Shown here: in pieces, positions 8,001 to 9,741 of the stretch
How the letters are laid out: each line of letters opens with the position of its first letter
How positions within the stretch are numbered: position 1 is the stretch's first letter
Source of the DNA: Deltaproteobacteria bacterium
GTDB lineage: Bacteria; Desulfobacterota; Deferrimicrobia; Deferrimicrobiales; Deferrimicrobiaceae
Assembly: GCA_003105225.1 (NCBI GenBank)
Contig: PQAK01000101.1
Coordinates: 1,197-10,937, forward strand
Direction: 5' to 3'
Length of the DNA stretch: 9,741 nt
The notes under the pieces: model-generated
Seen by the model: only the letters and a program-made list of their open reading frames with translations
Databases searched by the model: none
What the model was told of the DNA's origin: nothing
Program-made: the position numbers and the translations under genes

Positions 8001-8930
8001 CTGGAGCGGCTCCAGGCCAACCCGAAATGCGCCGCCCAGGAGAAGAAAAACATCTTCGACCGCCGGGGACCGTCTTATCGGCTTGCCTTCACTCCGCGGC
8101 CCGCCTCCGCCGCCCTCCTTCGCAAAAGGAAAAAGCCCGCCGTCGCCGTGATCCGGGAGGAGGGAAGCAACAGCGACCGGGAGATGGCATCGGCGTTCCA
8201 CCAGGCGGGATTCGACGCGTGGGACGTGACGATGACCGATCTCCTCGGCGGGAGCGCCGACCTGGACCGGTTCCGGGGGATGGCCTTCGTGGGGGGATTC
8301 AGCTACGCCGACGTCCTCGACTCCGCCAAGGGATGGGCGGGGGTGATCCGGTTCAACAAGGACCTGTTCGAGCGGTTCCGGCGGTTCTACGAGCGGCCGG
8401 ACACGTTTTCGCTCGGGGTATGCAACGGATGCCAGCTCATGGCGCTGCTCGGATGGATCCCCTGGAGGGGGATCGAGGACCGGCGCCAGCCGAGGTTCAT
8501 CCACAACCTTTCGGGACGGTTCGAGTCCCGGTTCGCCGCCGTCCGGATCCACGAAAGCCCGTCCATCCTGCTCCGGGGAATGGAAGGGTCCACGCTGGGA
8601 ATCTGGGTCGCCCACGGGGAAGGAAGGGCGCATTTCCCGGACAAGGAAATTTTAAGGAAGGTCGAGTCCGGGGCGCTCGCACCGATCCGGTACGTCGACG
8701 ACCGGGGGGAGACCACGATGCAGTACCCGTTCAACCCGAACGGGTCGGCCAACGGGATCGCGGCGCTGTGCTCCCCCGACGGACGCCACCTGGCGATCAT
8801 GCCCCACCCCGAGCGGACCTTCCTCAAATGGCAGTGGCCCCATCTGCCTGCGGCCTGGAAAAGGGACCTCAAGACCTCCCCGTGGCTGCAGCTGTTCCTG
8901 AACGCGCGGCAGTGGTGCGAGAAGGCCTGA
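5028..8930 (+). CDS. purL: Phosphoribosylformylglycinamidine synthase (PurL with fused glutaminase), animal-PFAS-like
   Basis: This enzyme converts FGAR + glutamine + ATP to FGAM, the fourth step of de novo purine synthesis, in the cytoplasm. The 1300-residue length matches the single-chain form (E. coli ~1295). In order come an N-terminal PurS-like region; a linker with QSNSEHSRH (His221); a first AIRS-type ATP domain with ETHNFP (301-306) and GGRIRDVQATGRG (320-332); a second such domain with CSGNWMWAA (740-748) and HDRSDGG; and a class I glutaminase from about 1035. The glutaminase carries GVCNGCQL (nucleophile Cys1132) and PHPER (His1260, Glu1262), a complete triad. The chosen ATG at 5028 begins MKLIHFHRNP; the in-frame TTG 4989 and ATG 4995 lie at or next to the promoter -10. 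Separate purS and purQ should be unnecessary. The sequence resembles animal PFAS more than E. coli PurL. The next gene starts within the stop codon. Confidence 0.97.
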   Translation: MKLIHFHRNPALSETKREGLLSFARKHVSPRIARIETEYCFNVEARAPLSEEETETLRWLLAETFEPDRFAPVSFLAPDRVLEVGPRMNFTTAWSTNAVSVCHACGLEKILRIERSRRYRLIPGQGTGRIESFLPEIHDRMTECPYPAPLSTFETGILPVPVRTVPLIEEGIPALKKINAALGLGLDDWDLAYYHDLFVKDLKRNPTDVECFDLSQSNSEHSRHWFFRGRLIVDGMEIPETLMRIVKDPLKANPGNSVIAFKDNSSAIRGYRVRTILPERPGASSRMAEASPVHHLIFTAETHNFPSGVAPFPGAETGTGGRIRDVQATGRGGLVVAGTAAYCVGNLRIPGYRLPWEDPAFEYPGNLASPLKIEIEASNGASDYGNKFGEPVIQGFTRAFGLRLPDGERREWIKPIMFTGGIGQMDARHVEKGAPEPGMLVTKIGGPAYRIGMGGGAASSMIQGENVAELDFNAVQRGDAEMEQKVNRVIRACVEMGDGNPIVSIHDQGAGGNCNVVKEIIYPAGARIEIRKILSGDDTLSVLELWGAEYQEQNALLIRPESAGRFEAICRREKVPCAFIGRITGDGRIVLSDEADGSTPVDLDLEKVLGDMPQKTFRLERIPPSLSPLKLPRNASVRGALDRVLRLVSVGSKRFLTNKVDRCVTGLVARQQCAGPLHLPVSDVAVIAQSHFGKTGAAISIGEQPVKTLIDPAAMARLTAAEALTNLVWAKISRLEDVKCSGNWMWAAKLPGEGARLYDAAAALREILIALGVAIDGGKDSLSMAAMVGSGESAETVKSPGTLVLSAYAPCPDITKVITPDIKQPGRSRLLFIDPAGGRNRLGGSALAQVYGQVGDASPDVDDPQRLKRSFNAVQGLIAKGLLLSGHDRSDGGLITTLLEMAFAGNCGLEIGADGKDPFPFLFSEEPGLVIEYLPGDEKEIASRLAKARVPYRILGRPTVSGRIQVKLGGRTVLSEDMRILRETWEETSHRLERLQANPKCAAQEKKNIFDRRGPSYRLAFTPRPASAALLRKRKKPAVAVIREEGSNSDREMASAFHQAGFDAWDVTMTDLLGGSADLDRFRGMAFVGGFSYADVLDSAKGWAGVIRFNKDLFERFRRFYERPDTFSLGVCNGCQLMALLGWIPWRGIEDRRQPRFIHNLSGRFESRFAAVRIHESPSILLRGMEGSTLGIWVAHGEGRAHFPDKEILRKVESGALAPIRYVDDRGETTMQYPFNPNGSANGIAALCSPDGRHLAIMPHPERTFLKWQWPHLPAAWKRDLKTSPWLQLFLNARQWCEKA

Positions 8931-9741
8931 TGGGAGCCGCCGGGCGCCGCACGGGGAAGGTCGCTTCGGGCCTCGACGTCCTCGTCGAGAAGCGTTTCGC
9001 TCCCCTGCGGGGACTTGCGGTCGGGCTCATCTGCAACCCCACGTCGGTGGACCGGCGGCTGCGCCATGCCGCGGACCTGTTCCACGAGGCGCGGGGCGTC
9101 CGGCTCGCCGCCCTCTTCGGCCCGGAACACGGCGTCCGCGGCGACATCCAGTACATGACCGCCGTGGGGAGCGGGCGCGACCGGCGGACCGGGGTCCCCG
9201 TCCACTCGCTCTACGGCGGCAGCGCCGAATCCCTTCGGCCCTCCCCCCGGATGCTGGGCGGACTCGATGCGCTGGTCTTCGATATCCAGGATGTCGGGGC
9301 GCGCTACTACACGTACCAGGCGACCATGCTCTACTGCATGGAGGCCGCGGCCCGGGCAAAGCTCGCCTTCTTCGTCCTGGACCGGCCGAACCCCATCGGC
9401 GGGCGCGCCGTGGAGGGGCCCGCGCTGCGCCCCGGCTTTGGGAGTTTCTGCGGCGTGCACGACGTGGCGGTCCGCCACGGCATGACCGTCGGCGAGCTGG
9501 CCGGGATGTACCGGGAGGAGCGGGACCTCGACCTGTCGCTGTCGGTGATTCCCTGCCGCGGCTGGCGGAGACGCATGTACCAGCGCGACACCGGGCTGCC
9601 GTGGGTCTTTCCATCGCCCAACATGCCGACGCCGGAGACGGCGCTCGTCTATCCCGGGATGTGCCTTCTCGAGGGAACGAACGTGAGCGAGGGCCGCGGC
9701 ACCACGCGGCCGTTCGAGTTGTTCGGGGCGCCGTGGCTCGA
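8930..9741 (+). CDS. namZ: NamZ-like exo-beta-N-acetylmuramidase (DUF1343/GH171), 3' end outside window
   Basis: The visible 270 residues match the DUF1343 (YbbC) family. Its Bacillus subtilis member NamZ removes terminal MurNAc from peptidoglycan fragments; activity here is inferred from the family. Motifs in order are CNPTSVD (35-41), FGPEHGVRG (63-71), FDIQDVGARYYTY (117-129), DRPNPIGG (151-158), PSPNMPT (228-234) and EGTNVSEGRGTTRPFE (248-263). Full-length members are usually near 360-420 residues, so roughly a third is missing. The ATG at 8930 shares one base with the purL stop (TGATG) and has GAGAAGG four bases upstream, inside the end of purL. Two in-frame GTG codons at 8912 and 8915 lack such a site. 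No signal peptide is seen (MGAAGRRTGKVASGLDVLVE), unlike secreted NamZ, so it should act in the cytoplasm, perhaps on imported muropeptide fragments. Translation is probably coupled to purL. Confidence 0.93.
   Translation, partial: MGAAGRRTGKVASGLDVLVEKRFAPLRGLAVGLICNPTSVDRRLRHAADLFHEARGVRLAALFGPEHGVRGDIQYMTAVGSGRDRRTGVPVHSLYGGSAESLRPSPRMLGGLDALVFDIQDVGARYYTYQATMLYCMEAAARAKLAFFVLDRPNPIGGRAVEGPALRPGFGSFCGVHDVAVRHGMTVGELAGMYREERDLDLSLSVIPCRGWRRRMYQRDTGLPWVFPSPNMPTPETALVYPGMCLLEGTNVSEGRGTTRPFELFGAPWL

Noticed and set aside
4890..8633. A 1247-codon open frame antisense to purL.
   Set aside because: It is rich in Pro/Arg/Gly/Asp with no recognisable domain and lies opposite a complete, conserved gene. 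Such frames arise from strong GC bias at third codon positions.

Overview
The window is a compact, GC-rich bacterial chromosome segment. Genes are tightly packed, start/stop overlaps are used twice, and one lipoprotein carries a lipobox, which points to a Gram-negative. The gene mix (acetate kinase, small lipoprotein, GT4 glycosyltransferase, large single-chain FGAM synthase, DUF1343 protein) would suit a Desulfobacterota/Desulfuromonadota-like bacterium or a relative. That placement is inference; no rRNA or phylogenetic marker was tested. No mobile element, CRISPR array, tRNA or rRNA was seen, and no gap without a gene exceeds 200 bases.

Layout. (1) Bases 1-552 (+) are the C-terminal part of acetate kinase, cut by the window edge. 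(2) From 4834 back to 630 runs a block of four minus-strand genes. It begins with a 751-residue six-hairpin glycosidase-like protein, whose stop codon overlaps the GTG start of a GT4 glycosyltransferase. A small two-helix membrane protein and a Tyr/His-rich lipoprotein follow. The first pair looks like a carbohydrate or glycolipid unit. The second pair looks like a small envelope unit with its own candidate promoter, possibly of the extracytoplasmic-stress type. A stem-loop lies where the lipoprotein and acetate kinase genes converge. (3) A 193-base divergent spacer (4835-5027) carries a good sigma-70-like promoter for the plus strand. (4) Bases 5028-8930 (+) encode a complete FGAM synthase (PurL with fused glutaminase), the fourth step of purine synthesis. 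(5) A DUF1343/NamZ-family gene starts inside the purL stop codon at 8930 and runs off the end.

How the genes fit together. AckA and PurL are core metabolism. The glycosidase-like/GT4 pair is probably translationally coupled and may build and trim one glycan or glycolipid, but its substrate cannot be read from the sequence. PurL and the NamZ-like protein are probably coupled as well, joining purine synthesis to a predicted cytoplasmic muramidase used in wall recycling. The most notable points are the animal-PFAS-like sequence of PurL, the uncharacterised glycosidase-like/GT4 pair, and the purL-namZ coupling. I did not find a clear new defence or mobile system here.
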